A stretch of DNA of 39,427 nucleotides from an uncultured Lachnospiraceae bacterium (GCA_947589455.1 CANQCD010000003.1:1-39427), one strand, 5' to 3'; numbered from the stretch's first letter, positions 1 to 10,143 are shown. Made by a program: numbers and translations. The notes: generated from the letters alone by a model not told the origin.

Positions 1-315
1 GGCGCGGTCAATAAGACAAAAGAGGTTGCCGGGATTACGAAGCTTACGGCAAGCATCAACTCTGCGAATAATAAATTAGACAGTCTCTATATCGAGATTG
101 GAAAAGCCTATGCAGAAAAGTACGGCGATACAGAGGAAGAGCCGTTCGCCGGCCTCTTGCAGAGCGTGAGGGAGCAAAAAAGGGTGATCGCGGAAAAAGA
201 GGCGGAAAAAGCAATGATGAAAGGGGAGAAGATTTGTCCTGCCTGCGGCGCTTCTATGCCGGAAAAAACAGCGTTCTGCAGCCAGTGCGGCGCAAAGATG
301 GACAGCGACAGTTGA
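1..315 (+). CDS. C-terminal part of a zinc-ribbon protein (5' end outside window)
   Basis: The reading frame is open from the first base of the window and stops at TGA 313-315, giving the last 104 residues of a longer protein. A charged, probably helical stretch (about residues 1-75 here, rich in Glu, Lys and Ala) leads into a C-terminal zinc ribbon of the CPxCG-x(10)-CxxCG type at about residues 80-99. Such ribbons are common at the ends of small Firmicute proteins of unknown function. The ribbon probably binds one zinc ion, but nothing visible gives a specific role. The leuS promoter overlaps its stop codon. Confidence 0.75.
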   Translation, partial: GAVNKTKEVAGITKLTASINSANNKLDSLYIEIGKAYAEKYGDTEEEPFAGLLQSVREQKRVIAEKEAEKAMMKGEKICPACGASMPEKTAFCSQCGAKMDSDS

Positions 316-339
316 CAAATCTTAGGAATCAGGTAAAAT
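312..339 (+). promoter_or_regulatory. Sigma-A type promoter for leuS
   Basis: TTGACA at 312-317 and TAAAAT at 334-339 are separated by 16 bp. The -35 box overlaps the stop codon of the upstream gene. The roughly 95-nt leader before leuS shows no T-box signature (no AGGGTGGNACCGCG-like sequence), although many Firmicute aminoacyl-tRNA synthetase genes have one. Confidence 0.7.
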
Positions 340-441
340 CAGAATACTGAAAGCTGCTGTCTGCAGATTGGACGGTACAGGTTTTATCTTGGGATTGGCC
401 GGGAATAGCAGCCATTGAAAATTTTTTTTGGAGGGAACAGT

Positions 442-2859
442 ATGGCAGAGAAATACAACCACCACACGGTGGAAAAGAAGTGGCAGAAAATCTGGGATGA
501 GGAAAAGGCGTTTCAGACAAAAAATGATTATACAAAACCTAAATTTTATGCGCTGGTGGAGTTCCCATACCCATCCGGACAGGGGCTTCACGTCGGGCAT
601 CCAAGGCCTTATACGGCTCTGGATATTGTGGCGCGCAAACGCCGTATGCAGGGCTACAACGTGTTATATCCGATGGGCTGGGATGCGTTTGGTCTTCCGA
701 CGGAGAATTATGCGATCAAGAATAAAATCCATCCGGGCGTGGTGACAAAAAATAACGTAGCGCGGTTTAAAGAGCAGCTGCACGCACTGGGATATTCCTT
801 TGACTGGGACAGGGAGATCAATACGACAGATCCGGAATATTATAAGTGGACGCAGTGGATTTTCTTAAAACTGTTTCAGGCGGGACTTGCCTACAAAAAA
901 GAGATGCCGATTAACTGGTGCACCTCCTGCAAAGTCGGGCTTGCCAACGAGGAAGTAGTCAACGGCGTCTGTGAGAGATGCGGCTCGGAAGTGGTCCGCA
1001 AGGTAAAGAGCGAGTGGATGTTAAAGATCACCAACTATGCAGATAAGCTGTTAGAGGGGTTGGAGGAAGTAGATTATATTGAGCGCGTCAAGACGTCGCA
1101 GAGAAACTGGATCGGGCGTTCCGAGGGCGCCGAGGTAGATTTTGCGCTTGCCGGCAAGGAGGAAAAGCTGCGCGTCTATACGACAAGGCCGGATACGCTG
1201 TTTGGCGCAACTTATATGGTGGTCTCACCGGAGCATCCGCTGATCGACAAATATCAGGACGAGATCACGAACTGGGACGAGATTGTGAGTTACCGCGAGA
1301 TGGCGGCAAAGAAATCTGATTTTGAGAGAACGGAGCTTGCAAAGGAAAAGACAGGCGTGCTGCTTGGCGGTTTAGAGGCGGTCAATCCTGTCAATGATAC
1401 AAAAATCCCGATCTGGATTTCCGATTATGTGTTGATGACTTACGGAACCGGCGCGATCATGGCGGTGCCGGCGCACGATGACCGCGACTGGGAGTTTGCA
1501 AAGAAATTTAACCTTCCGCTGATCCAGGTAGTAGAGGGAAAGGATGGTCCTGTGGACGTCAACGAGGCCGCCTATACCGACGTGGCGTCCGGAACGATGA
1601 TAAATTCCGGTTTTCTTGACGGATTAAGCGTAGAGGAAGCCAAAGAAAAGATCAAAGATTTCCTGACGGAAAAGAAGATCGGAAACAGAAAAGTGAATTA
1701 TAAGCTCCGCGACTGGGTATTTTCAAGACAGAGATACTGGGGCGAGCCGATTCCGATCGTAGAATGTGAAAAGTGCGGTTTTGTACCGCTTGACGAGAGC
1801 GAGCTGCCGCTGCTGCTTCCGGAAGTAGACAGCTATATGCCGACAGATAACGGCGAGTCTCCGCTTGCGGCTATGACGGACTGGGTAAACACGACTTGTC
1901 CTTGCTGCGGGGGACCGGCAAAACGAGAGACGGATACGATGCCGCAGTGGGCCGGTTCTTCCTGGTATTTTTTGCGGTATACCGATCCGCACAACAAAGA
2001 AGCGCTGGCAAGTCCGGAGGCGTTAAAATACTGGCTTCCGGTAGACTGGTATAACGGCGGTATGGAGCACACGACGCTCCATCTGCTCTATTCCCGTTTC
2101 TGGCATAAATTTCTGTATGACCAGAAAGTAGTCCCGACGCCGGAGCCATATCAGAAGAGGACTTCGCATGGGATGATCCTGGGAGAAAATGGCGAGAAAA
2201 TGAGCAAATCCCGCGGCAACGTAGTCAATCCGGATGATATTGTCAGGGATTACGGAGCAGATACTCTGCGCACATATGAGATGTTTATTGGCGCATTTGA
2301 CTTAAGCGCCTCCTGGTCGGAGGACGGAGTGAAGGGCTGCCGCCGCTTTTTGGAGCGCGTCTGGAAGCTGCAGACGATCCTGACAGGAGAAGAGGGATAT
2401 TCCAAAGATCTGGAAATAAAAATGCACCAGACGATAAAGAAAGTAGGCAGTGATTTTGAAAATATGAAATTTAATACGGCGATCGCCGCTATGATGTCAC
2501 TGATCAATGAGTTTTACAGGAAGGATGCCGTGACGCTGGGAGAATACCGGACGTTTCTTATCCTTCTGAATCCGGTGGCGCCGCATATCACGGAAGAGTT
2601 GTGGAATCTGACCGGCGGCAGCGGCAGGATCTATGAGCAGTCCTGGCCGGAATATGAGGAAGAAAAAACAGTAGAATCGACGATAGAGATTGCCGTACAG
2701 ATCAATGGAAAGACAAAGGCGACAATCTCGATTGGCAAGGACGAGGAAAAGGAAGAAGTGCTTGCCCGCGCAAAAGAGGCGCTGGGCTCTAAATTGTCCG
2801 GCAATATCATCAAAGAAATCTATGTGCCGGGAAGAATTGTAAATATTGTGGCAAAATAG
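442..2859 (+). CDS. leuS: Leucyl-tRNA synthetase
   Basis: Charges tRNA-Leu with leucine in the cytoplasm; class I aminoacyl-tRNA synthetase. The protein has 805 residues, normal for the bacterial enzyme. The HIGH motif is present as HVGH at residues 50-53 after a PYPSG stretch, and KMSKS is at 586-590. The CP1 editing domain (about 220-410) contains the [12 protein letters not shown] stretch and [15 protein letters not shown]. Four cysteines of a zinc module lie at about 159-180, followed by the anticodon-binding and C-terminal domains. The start at 442 (MAEKYN) was chosen because GGAGGG lies at 430-435; an in-frame ATG at 415 has no ribosome binding site. A terminator follows directly. Confidence 0.97.
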   Translation: MAEKYNHHTVEKKWQKIWDEEKAFQTKNDYTKPKFYALVEFPYPSGQGLHVGHPRPYTALDIVARKRRMQGYNVLYPMGWDAFGLPTENYAIKNKIHPGVVTKNNVARFKEQLHALGYSFDWDREINTTDPEYYKWTQWIFLKLFQAGLAYKKEMPINWCTSCKVGLANEEVVNGVCERCGSEVVRKVKSEWMLKITNYADKLLEGLEEVDYIERVKTSQRNWIGRSEGAEVDFALAGKEEKLRVYTTRPDTLFGATYMVVSPEHPLIDKYQDEITNWDEIVSYREMAAKKSDFERTELAKEKTGVLLGGLEAVNPVNDTKIPIWISDYVLMTYGTGAIMAVPAHDDRDWEFAKKFNLPLIQVVEGKDGPVDVNEAAYTDVASGTMINSGFLDGLSVEEAKEKIKDFLTEKKIGNRKVNYKLRDWVFSRQRYWGEPIPIVECEKCGFVPLDESELPLLLPEVDSYMPTDNGESPLAAMTDWVNTTCPCCGGPAKRETDTMPQWAGSSWYFLRYTDPHNKEALASPEALKYWLPVDWYNGGMEHTTLHLLYSRFWHKFLYDQKVVPTPEPYQKRTSHGMILGENGEKMSKSRGNVVNPDDIVRDYGADTLRTYEMFIGAFDLSASWSEDGVKGCRRFLERVWKLQTILTGEEGYSKDLEIKMHQTIKKVGSDFENMKFNTAIAAMMSLINEFYRKDAVTLGEYRTFLILLNPVAPHITEELWNLTGGSGRIYEQSWPEYEEEKTVESTIEIAVQINGKTKATISIGKDEEKEEVLARAKEALGSKLSGNIIKEIYVPGRIVNIVAK

Positions 2860-2873
2860 GATTGAAATGCCAG

Positions 2874-2910
2874 ATCAGGTACATATACATAAAATGTACC
2901 TGATTTTTGT
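2874..2910 (+). terminator. Intrinsic terminator after leuS
   Basis: A perfect 11-bp stem (2874-2884 with 2894-2904) around a 9-nt loop is followed by a T-rich run. It separates leuS from mntP. Confidence 0.8.
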
Positions 2911-2945
2911 GTGAGGGATCAGAGCATCAAATAAAGGAGAAACTT

Positions 2946-3506
2946 ATGGGGCTTGTCGAACTGTTTCTGGTTGCAGTGGGGCTGTCGATGGATGCTTTTG
3001 CAGTATCAATCTGTAAAGGGCTTGGCATGACTAAGTTCAAGGCTTGGAATGCGGCTGTCATTGCACTTTTTTTCGGAGGATTCCAGGCGTTGATGCCGTT
3101 TTTGGGATGGCTTCTTGGTCTGGGCTTCCAGCAATATATTGAGAGCGTGGATCATTGGATTGCTTTTATACTGCTTGCCTTTATCGGCGGGCAGATGATA
3201 TGGGAGACAAGAAAAGATGAGACAGGGGAGGAAGACGGGGACAGACTTCGGATCGGACAGCTTTTTTTGCTCGCCGTTGCAACAAGCATTGACGCGCTGG
3301 CAGTCGGGGTCACATTTGCCCTTCTCCCGGGGACAAATATCTGGCATTCGATCTTGTTGATCGGAATCACGACATTTTTGATCTCTTTTGCCGGAGTGGC
3401 GATAGGGCGCCGCTTTGGAAACAGATATGAAAAACGGGCGCAGATATTTGGCGGTATTATTTTGATTGTACTGGGAATAAAGATTTTACTGGAACATTTA
3501 AGTTGA
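2946..3506 (+). CDS. mntP: MntP-family manganese efflux pump
   Basis: Small integral membrane protein of the MntP (DUF204) family, 186 residues and six predicted membrane helices, typical for the family. Characterised MntP exports Mn2+ from the cytoplasm. The family's two internally related halves are visible: GLSMDAFAVSICKGL near residue 13 and SIDALAVGVTFALL near residue 117, each with the conserved intramembrane Asp. The start at 2946 (MGLVEL) is set by AAAGGAGA at 2933-2940; the longer frame from 2907 begins inside the leuS terminator. No yybP-ykoY Mn2+ riboswitch is recognisable upstream. Confidence 0.9.
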   Translation: MGLVELFLVAVGLSMDAFAVSICKGLGMTKFKAWNAAVIALFFGGFQALMPFLGWLLGLGFQQYIESVDHWIAFILLAFIGGQMIWETRKDETGEEDGDRLRIGQLFLLAVATSIDALAVGVTFALLPGTNIWHSILLIGITTFLISFAGVAIGRRFGNRYEKRAQIFGGIILIVLGIKILLEHLS

Positions 3507-3692
3507 AAAAACGCGGTGAGGAGCTGTTTTATTTTGTGATAAAAAGAATGCCGCATTTTTGCAGTTCCAGGCGTTTCACAAATGCCTGAAAGCGTCATAA
3601 ACAGGTAATTGCGAAACGATTCAAAATAGTGTATTGCATTGTGCAAAATGTACAAAAAGCATAAGCGTCATAGTGGAAAGGAGAAGACAGAG

Positions 3693-4628
3693 ATGGAATA
3701 TCTTTTGCTTATTGTCGGTTTTGTGTTGTTGATCAAGGGGGCGGATTTTTTTGTAGGGGGCAGCTCCAGCGTTGCCAAAAGCTTAAAGATCCCTTCGCTG
3801 ATCATTGGCATGACGATTGTTGCGATGGGGACCAGCCTGCCAGAGTGTTCTGTCAGTGTGGGGGCGGCGATAAAGGGGGAAGCGGGGCTTGCGATTGGGA
3901 ATGCCGTTGGTTCCAATATTTTTAACCTGATGGTAGTCTGCGGTTTCTGTGCGCTGTTTTGCCCGCTCGCAGTGCAGAGATCGATGTTACTAAAAGAGTT
4001 TCCGTTTTCTATTTTTACTGCGCTTCTTCTGTTGGCTTTTGGCTTTACTTCCATGGAGGTAGGACGTCTGGAAGGAGCGGCGCTGTTAGTTGTCTTTGCA
4101 GTATTCCTCTTGTGGATGGTACTTTCTGCATTAAAGTCCAGAAAGGAAGGCGGGGCTGCGGGCGAGGGGGACTATGAGATCCTGCCCGGGTGGAAGTCGG
4201 CTCTTTATATTCTGGGCGGCGGCGCGGCGATTGCCGTGGGCGGCGACCTTGTCGTGGATTCCGCTTCTGCGATCGCGGTCCATTTTGGCATGAGCCAGAA
4301 TCTGGTGGGACTTACTATTGTAGCGTTCGGTACCAGCCTGCCGGAACTTGTCACCTCTATTGTGGCGGCGAGGAAAAAAGAGGTGGATATGGCGCTCGGG
4401 AATGTCATCGGTTCGAATATTTTTAATATTTTGTTTGTGTTGGGGGCGGCAACGGCAATCGCGCCAGTTCCGTTTAAGATGGAGAATGTGGCTGATATCA
4501 TTGTGCTGTGCGCTTTTAGCGTGCTGGTGCTGATACTGACGTGGACGAAGCTGAAGCTGGTGCGCTGGGAGGGTGCAGTGATGCTTTTGTGCTATGCCGG
4601 GTATTTTGCCTATATTTTTAACCGGTAG
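3693..4628 (+). CDS. CaCA-family Ca2+/Na+ antiporter (YrbG-like)
   Basis: Membrane antiporter of the Ca2+:cation antiporter superfamily, 311 residues with about ten helices in two homologous halves. Both alpha repeats are clear: GMTIVAMGTSLPE followed by GNAVGSNIFNL (about residues 38-80), and GLTIVAFGTSLPELV followed by GNVIGSNIFNI (about residues 205-250). These hold the acidic and Asn/Ser residues that coordinate the cation in this family. It probably exports Ca2+ in exchange for Na+ or H+. The start at 3693 is supported by GAAAGGAG at 3676-3683; upstream in-frame ATGs at 3639 and 3648 lack a ribosome binding site. The substrate is inferred from family only. Confidence 0.9.
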   Translation: MEYLLLIVGFVLLIKGADFFVGGSSSVAKSLKIPSLIIGMTIVAMGTSLPECSVSVGAAIKGEAGLAIGNAVGSNIFNLMVVCGFCALFCPLAVQRSMLLKEFPFSIFTALLLLAFGFTSMEVGRLEGAALLVVFAVFLLWMVLSALKSRKEGGAAGEGDYEILPGWKSALYILGGGAAIAVGGDLVVDSASAIAVHFGMSQNLVGLTIVAFGTSLPELVTSIVAARKKEVDMALGNVIGSNIFNILFVLGAATAIAPVPFKMENVADIIVLCAFSVLVLILTWTKLKLVRWEGAVMLLCYAGYFAYIFNR

Positions 4629-4753
4629 TTTTTTTGTGGCGTCTGGGCGGCTGGAGATATTGTTTTTTTTCTGCCATTATGATAGGATAGGCACAAAGAG
4701 GGCGCTGCAGAGCGGAGCGTCAATGTTTACTGCAGAAAGAGAAGGTATGATTC

Positions 4754-7702
4754 ATGGAAAAGAAACATAAAAGGCAGAAGAGGATCAATCTGGCGCTGCT
4801 CGTAGTTTTGCTGGCAGGCATTGTTGCCAGCGTCCTGATCTATGTGGAGAGGAACGAAAAGCGCATCCTTGCGCAAAATACACAATATCTGGAGGACGAT
4901 ACCAGACAGACCAGTGAAAATATCAATGAATTTTTTGATGATTCCACGAAAAATATCAGTTTGATATCCAGTCTTTACAGCAAGGCGATGACCTCGTCGG
5001 AAGTGGATATCCAGGAGCTTCAGGAATTAGCGCAGAGCGCTTCTTTTGACGTATTCCAATTTATCTCAGCAAACGGAAAAAAGACAACAGTTGACGGGGA
5101 GACGGTGGACTGTACAAACAGGGAATCCTATATTAAAGGGATGCAGGGAAAGACAGGCGTTTATGCAAGGCCTGCAGAAACAGGCGACGGAGAAAATTTT
5201 CTGGTATTCTATACTCCCCTGATCTATCGAGAAAAGATTCTTGGGGTCATGCTTGGGATCTATACGCAGGAACATTTGACAAACATCCTGGCAAGCTCCT
5301 ATTTTGGACAGGAGGCAACGTCTTACCTTTGCCTGGCCGACGGCAGCGTTGTCGCTTCGTATGGCGACGGGAAGGCGCCGCGGAATATCCTGGCAAGGCA
5401 GGAAAAGAAAAAGATCCTGGATGAGGAGACGCGCAAAAATATCCGTCAGGTTTTTGAAGACAAGGGTTCTTACAGTTATCTGTATGAGAGACAGGGCAAG
5501 GTCTCTAACGCCTATATCACACGGCTGCCGGAAGATGGGTGGCTTTTATTAAAAACGTTTCCGTCTTCGGTAAATGATGTGATGCTGCGTCAGGCGAGCC
5601 GGGACGCAACCCTTCTGCAGATCGTGGTATGCGCCATGTTTGCGGTCTATCTTGTTCTGGTGATTTTTACAAATCTGAGAAGCAGGAAAGCGTTAGTCAA
5701 TGAAAATAAAAACATGGCGATGATGGTAAAATCTGTGACGACGCTTTATACTCGTTTTGCCGTGCTGGATTTAGAAAAAGATACCTACGAATATATTATG
5801 AAAGGGGACTTTTCTTATCTTGGGATGCCGGAGAGAGGCAGGTATTCCGACCTGCTTAGGAAGTGCGGCGAATTATACATTGTGGAAGAAAACGAGCCTC
5901 CGATCGCCGAGAGGTTATCCAGCGAAAAGCTTCAGGAGGAGTTAGGGCAGAAAACGTCATATATCCAGGCGGAATATTGTATGGCGGCAGGCAGGGAAAA
6001 AAGATGGGAAAAAATAACAATGATGCGCCTCAACCGGGAGGGCGAGAAGGTGACGAGCGTTTTTCTGGCGGTCGAAGATATCACAACGCTGAAAAATGAA
6101 GAGCTGCAGAAACGCCAGGCGCTGACCGAGGCGTATGAACTGGCGGAGGCCGCAAATAATGCAAAGAGCGATTTTCTCTCCCGCATGTCCCACGATATCC
6201 GCACGCCGATGAATGCGATCATTGGCATGACGGCGATCGCTGGCACAAAGCTAGACGACAAAGAGCGCGTGGTCGACTGCCTGAATAAGATCACGATGTC
6301 AAGCAAGCATCTGCTGTCCCTGATCAATGATATCCTGGATATGAGTAAGATTGAATCCGGCAAGTTAAATTTAAACGAGGAGGAATTTAACCTGGCAGAT
6401 TTGATGGAAAATCTCCTGGACATGGTGCGTCCGCTGGTAAAGGAGAAAAAGCACAACCTGAACATGGTGATCAACGGGATTGAACATGAAGCCGTCGTGG
6501 GCGATAGTTTAAGGATACAGCAGGTATTTCTGAATCTTATGAGCAATGCCGTCAAATATACAAACGAGGGAGGAAATATCTCTGTCTCAATCCAGGAAAG
6601 GCCGAGCAAACAGGCGTGGACCGGCTGTTACGAGTTTGTATTTGAGGACGATGGGATCGGGATGTCGCAGGAGTTTTTAGAGCGTATTTTCCAGCCGTTT
6701 GAGCGAGCAGAGGATGAAAGGATCCATAAGATACAGGGAACCGGGCTCGGAATGCCGATCACGCTTAATATTGTCAGGATGATGGACGGCGATATCCGGG
6801 TAGAGAGCGAACCGGGCGTTGGAACTCGTTTTACTGTGACGATTTTCCTGAAACTGCAGGATAAGGTAGAAGAGGTTGCAACAGAGCTGGAAGGCCTTCC
6901 GGTCCTTGTGGCGGACGACGATCCGATTGCGTGTGAGAGCGCCTGCGTGATATTAAATGAGCTGGGCATGAGAAGCATGGGCGTTATGTCCGGCCAGGAG
7001 GCGATCGACTGCGTCAGGGAGGCAAAAGAGACGGGAGAAGACTTTTTCGCTGTGATCCTGGACTGGAGGATGCCGGATATTGACGGCATCAAAGTGGCAA
7101 AAGAGATTCGCAGGATGGTTGGGGACGATGTTCCAATCATTATCTTTTCGGGGTATGACTGGTCTGAGATTGAGATGGAGGCAAGGGCTGCGGGAGTCGA
7201 TCTGTTTGTTACAAAGCCGCTCTTTAAGTCCAAGCTGAAACCGATTTTCAGGAATCTGGTCAATAAAGACGTCGCCGCCCAGTCTGAGTATATGCCGTTA
7301 GAGTCTGTGCAGGCCAGGGATTATAGCGGCAGCCGTATTATGGTAGTAGAAGACAATGAATTGAACCGCGAGATAGCGGTAGAAATTTTTGAGATGGCGG
7401 GGCTGACCGTAGAGGCGGCGGAGGATGGAAAACAGGCGTATGATATGTTTGCCGCCAGCGAGCCCGGCTATTATAAGATGATATTTATGGATATCCAGAT
7501 GCCGGTGATGAACGGTTACGATGCAACCGTGGCAATCCGCGCATTGGACAGAAGGGATGCAAAGAGCATACCGATCGTAGCGATGACGGCAAATGCATTT
7601 GCAGAGGATGTACAGGCTGCCAAAAGCTGCGGCATGAATGAACATATCGCCAAGCCGCTCGATGAAGAAAAACTGGTGCAGGTGTTAGAGCGCTGGTTAT
7701 AA
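4754..7702 (+). CDS. Membrane hybrid sensor histidine kinase with two receiver domains
   Basis: A 982-residue sensor kinase. A first membrane helix (about 11-31) and a second (about 285-305) enclose an extracellular domain of about 250 residues, probably Cache-like. A PAS-like linker follows (about 320-450). The HisKA H-box contains SHDIRTPMNAIIG with phospho-acceptor His480. The ATPase domain shows the N box (NLMSNAVKYT) and G boxes (DDGIGM, GTGLGM). Two receivers complete the protein: REC1 with Asp770 and the VTKP lysine, REC2 with Asp913 in MDIQMPVMNGYDA. There is no Hpt domain and no separate output regulator next to it, so phosphate must pass to a distant partner. The ligand is not predictable. 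A terminator follows. Confidence 0.93.
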   Translation: MEKKHKRQKRINLALLVVLLAGIVASVLIYVERNEKRILAQNTQYLEDDTRQTSENINEFFDDSTKNISLISSLYSKAMTSSEVDIQELQELAQSASFDVFQFISANGKKTTVDGETVDCTNRESYIKGMQGKTGVYARPAETGDGENFLVFYTPLIYREKILGVMLGIYTQEHLTNILASSYFGQEATSYLCLADGSVVASYGDGKAPRNILARQEKKKILDEETRKNIRQVFEDKGSYSYLYERQGKVSNAYITRLPEDGWLLLKTFPSSVNDVMLRQASRDATLLQIVVCAMFAVYLVLVIFTNLRSRKALVNENKNMAMMVKSVTTLYTRFAVLDLEKDTYEYIMKGDFSYLGMPERGRYSDLLRKCGELYIVEENEPPIAERLSSEKLQEELGQKTSYIQAEYCMAAGREKRWEKITMMRLNREGEKVTSVFLAVEDITTLKNEELQKRQALTEAYELAEAANNAKSDFLSRMSHDIRTPMNAIIGMTAIAGTKLDDKERVVDCLNKITMSSKHLLSLINDILDMSKIESGKLNLNEEEFNLADLMENLLDMVRPLVKEKKHNLNMVINGIEHEAVVGDSLRIQQVFLNLMSNAVKYTNEGGNISVSIQERPSKQAWTGCYEFVFEDDGIGMSQEFLERIFQPFERAEDERIHKIQGTGLGMPITLNIVRMMDGDIRVESEPGVGTRFTVTIFLKLQDKVEEVATELEGLPVLVADDDPIACESACVILNELGMRSMGVMSGQEAIDCVREAKETGEDFFAVILDWRMPDIDGIKVAKEIRRMVGDDVPIIIFSGYDWSEIEMEARAAGVDLFVTKPLFKSKLKPIFRNLVNKDVAAQSEYMPLESVQARDYSGSRIMVVEDNELNREIAVEIFEMAGLTVEAAEDGKQAYDMFAASEPGYYKMIFMDIQMPVMNGYDATVAIRALDRRDAKSIPIVAMTANAFAEDVQAAKSCGMNEHIAKPLDEEKLVQVLERWL

Positions 7703-7718
7703 TGGCTGCCGTGCCACG

Positions 7719-7773
7719 AGCCGGAACTTCGTATCCTGTCTTTTGGCGGGGACGGGGTCCGGCTGTTTTTTTC
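7719..7773 (+). terminator. Terminator after the hybrid kinase gene
   Basis: AGCCGGA (7719-7725) pairs with TCCGGCT (7758-7764), with an inner CCTGTC/GACGGG helix and a run of seven T after a G. Weaker than the hairpin that follows. Confidence 0.5.
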
Positions 7774-7797
7774 TGCCCGGCAGTTTTAAAACGGTTC

Positions 7798-7842
7798 AAA
7801 AAAGATTAGCGCTGTTAGTTGTAATGCGGCGCTAATCTTTTT
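7798..7842 (+). terminator. Strong terminator upstream of htpG
   Basis: AAAGATTAGCGC (7801-7812) pairs perfectly with GCGCTAATCTTT (7829-7840), flanked by A and T runs so it can work in both directions. It insulates htpG; the htpG -35 box begins 2 nt downstream. Confidence 0.85.
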
Positions 7843-7843
7843 C

Positions 7844-7872
7844 TTGACATTTTTTGCAATCCGTATTATGAT
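7844..7872 (+). promoter_or_regulatory. Consensus sigma-A promoter of htpG
   Basis: TTGACA at 7844-7849, a 17-bp spacer and TATGAT at 7867-7872. One of the best core promoters in the window, consistent with an operator-controlled stress gene. Confidence 0.85.
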
Positions 7873-7887
7873 ATGTCACAAAGATTA

Positions 7888-7914
7888 TTAGCACTCAATA
7901 AGAGCGACTGCTAA
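7888..7914 (+). promoter_or_regulatory. CIRCE operator (HrcA binding site)
   Basis: TTAGCACTC-N9-GACTGCTAA matches the CIRCE consensus TTAGCACTC-N9-GAGTGCTAA with one mismatch (C for G). It starts 15 bp after the -10 box, so bound HrcA would cover the transcription start and early transcript. Confidence 0.88.
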
Positions 7915-7945
7915 TTACCGCTGCAAGAAGAGAGGAGAGATAACA

Positions 7946-10024
7946 ATGCAGGCAAGAACAGGTAGTTTATCAATCGAATCTGAAAATATGTTTCCGATTA
8001 TCAAAAAGTGGCTGTATTCAGACCACGATATTTTTGTGCGTGAGTTGATATCAAACGGCTGCGACGCCATCACAAAACTGAAAAAGTTAGACATTATGGG
8101 AGAATATACGCTTCCGGATGATTTTAAGGCGAAGATTGAGGTAGTAGTCAATCCGGAGGAAAAGACGATTTCCTTTACTGATACCGGCGTTGGCATGACA
8201 GAGGATGAGGTCAGCGAGTATATTAACCAGGTGGCGTTTTCCGGTGCGACAGACTTTTTGGAGAAATATAAGGATAAGACAAATGAGGAGCAGATCATCG
8301 GTCATTTTGGGCTTGGGTTCTACTCTGCATTTATGGTGGCCGACCGCGTGGCGATCGATACACTGTCATGGCAGGAGGGGGCGCAGGCCGTCCACTGGGA
8401 GAGCGAAGGCGGCATCAATTTTGAGATGTCGGACGGAGATAAGAGCGAAGTTGGGACAACGATTACGCTATATGTCTCTGAGGACAGCCTGGAATTTGCA
8501 AATGAATACCGGATCCGTGAGGTGTTGAATAAATATTGTTCCTTTATGCCGGTGGAGATTTTCCTTTCTAAGGCAAATGCAGAGCAGGAGTTTGAGACAG
8601 TCGATGAGGAGGACGTACGCGAGGACGATGTTGTCGTGGAACGGTTTACCGAGGAGGCAAAGACAGAGGAGAAAGAGAACGAAAACGGTGAAAAAGAAGT
8701 CGTTGAGATTTCTCCGGAAAAGAAAAAAGCAAAGATCCACAAGCGGCCGGTTTCTCTCAGCGATACGATGCCTCTGTGGATGAAGCATCCAAACGACTGC
8801 ACGGAGGAAGAATATAAGGAATTTTACCGGAACGTATTCCAGGATTACAGGGAGCCGCTGTTCTGGATCCACCTGAATATGGATTATCCGTTTAATCTGA
8901 AAGGGATTTTGTATTTCCCGAAGATCAATACGGAATATGACAATCTGGAAGGCGTGATCAAACTGTATAACAACCAGGTTTTTATCGCTGATAATATCAA
9001 GGAAGTCATTCCGGAATTTCTGATGCTGTTAAAGGGCGTGATCGATTGTCCGGATCTGCCGCTCAATGTTTCAAGGAGTGCGCTGCAAAACGATGGGTTT
9101 GTCCGGAAGATTTCTGATTATATTACAAAGAAGGTGGCTGACAAGCTTTCTGGTATGTATAAGGTAGAAAGGGAAAATTATGAGAAATATTGGGACGATA
9201 TCAGTCCGTTTATCAAATACGGCTGTTTAAAGGACGATAAGTTCCGCGAGAAGATGTCAGAATTTATTATCTTTAAGGATTTGGACGGAAAATTCATCAC
9301 CCTGCCGGAATATGTAGAGGAACGAAAGAAAGCAGAGGGCGCCGGGGATGATGTTGAAGTTCTTGACAGCGTAGAGGAAGCGCAGGAAAAAGAAGGGGAG
9401 GAAGGCGAAGAAAAGGAAGAGGAGCCGACAACCGTATATTATGCGACAGATCTGCAGCAGCAGAGCCAGTATATCAATCTCTTCAAAGAACAGGGGATCA
9501 ATGCCGTTGTGCTGACTCATACGATTGACCAGCCGTTTATCTCCCAGTTAGAGCAGGGCGATCTGAAAGTTAAATTCCAGCGGATCGATGCAGATTTGAA
9601 TGATGTGATGAAGGATGAGGAGGATGAAGAAATCTTAAAGGAGCAGACGGAGAGCCTGTCAGAGATTTTCAGGAAAGCGCTTGGCAGAGAACAGCTAGAC
9701 GTCAGGGTAGAAAAATTAAAGAACGAGTCAATCTCTTCTGTTATGACGCTGCCGGAAGAGACGCGCCGTATGCAGGATATGATGAAGATGTATAGCATGG
9801 GCGGCGCCGATATGGGAATGTTTGGCGGCGGGGAAACCCTGATCTTAAATTCCGCCAACGCATTAGTCAGATATATCCTGGAAAATAAAGAGGGAGAGCA
9901 CACGGAAATGTTCTGCAGACAGCTCTATGATCTGGCGATGCTCGCTCATAAGCCGCTTCCGGCAGATGAGATGACAGAATTTGTGGCGCGGAGCAATGAG
10001 ATCATGATGCTTTTGACCAAATGA
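7946..10024 (+). CDS. htpG: Molecular chaperone HtpG (bacterial Hsp90)
   Basis: ATP-dependent cytosolic Hsp90 chaperone, 692 residues. The GHKL ATPase domain is intact: ELISNGCDAITK (about 33-44, with the Mg-binding Asn), DTGVGM (about 79-84) and GHFGLGFYSAFMV (about 118-130). It is longer than the E. coli protein (624 residues). A charged EK-rich stretch (about 235-265) joins the N-terminal and middle domains, and a second poly-acidic insertion (about 475-495, EEGEEKEEE) lies between the middle and C-terminal domains. The start at 7946 follows GAGAGGAGAG. The upstream CIRCE element indicates HrcA heat-shock control. A terminator follows, so it is monocistronic. Confidence 0.96.
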   Translation: MQARTGSLSIESENMFPIIKKWLYSDHDIFVRELISNGCDAITKLKKLDIMGEYTLPDDFKAKIEVVVNPEEKTISFTDTGVGMTEDEVSEYINQVAFSGATDFLEKYKDKTNEEQIIGHFGLGFYSAFMVADRVAIDTLSWQEGAQAVHWESEGGINFEMSDGDKSEVGTTITLYVSEDSLEFANEYRIREVLNKYCSFMPVEIFLSKANAEQEFETVDEEDVREDDVVVERFTEEAKTEEKENENGEKEVVEISPEKKKAKIHKRPVSLSDTMPLWMKHPNDCTEEEYKEFYRNVFQDYREPLFWIHLNMDYPFNLKGILYFPKINTEYDNLEGVIKLYNNQVFIADNIKEVIPEFLMLLKGVIDCPDLPLNVSRSALQNDGFVRKISDYITKKVADKLSGMYKVERENYEKYWDDISPFIKYGCLKDDKFREKMSEFIIFKDLDGKFITLPEYVEERKKAEGAGDDVEVLDSVEEAQEKEGEEGEEKEEEPTTVYYATDLQQQSQYINLFKEQGINAVVLTHTIDQPFISQLEQGDLKVKFQRIDADLNDVMKDEEDEEILKEQTESLSEIFRKALGREQLDVRVEKLKNESISSVMTLPEETRRMQDMMKMYSMGGADMGMFGGGETLILNSANALVRYILENKEGEHTEMFCRQLYDLAMLAHKPLPADEMTEFVARSNEIMMLLTK

Positions 10025-10113
10025 TCGGAGACAGAGCCGTGTCAGGGATGGCGGCGAAGCGCGCATGACGCTGTCAGACGGAGCGCAGTTCCGCACGTTG
10101 ACAGGGCTGCAAG

Positions 10114-10143
10114 AAAAGGAAAGCCGGTGGGCTTTCCTTTTTC
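10114..10143 (+). terminator. Terminator after htpG
   Basis: AAAAGGAAAGCC (10114-10125), a GGTG loop and GGCTTTCC followed by six T. Confidence 0.88.

Noticed and set aside
316-441. T-box riboswitch before leuS (and likewise before asnS, 19119-19260)
   Set aside because: The conserved T-box sequence and a terminator/antiterminator pair are not present in either leader.
3507-3692. Mn2+ riboswitch or degenerate hairpin-repeat copy between mntP and the antiporter gene
   Set aside because: Only a short CAGGC/GCCTG hairpin and loose similarity to the repeat linker were found; neither is convincing.
8320-8802. Long minus-strand frame inside htpG, with similar ones inside other genes
   Set aside because: Antisense shadows of strongly coding genes; low-complexity Ser-rich products without start signals.
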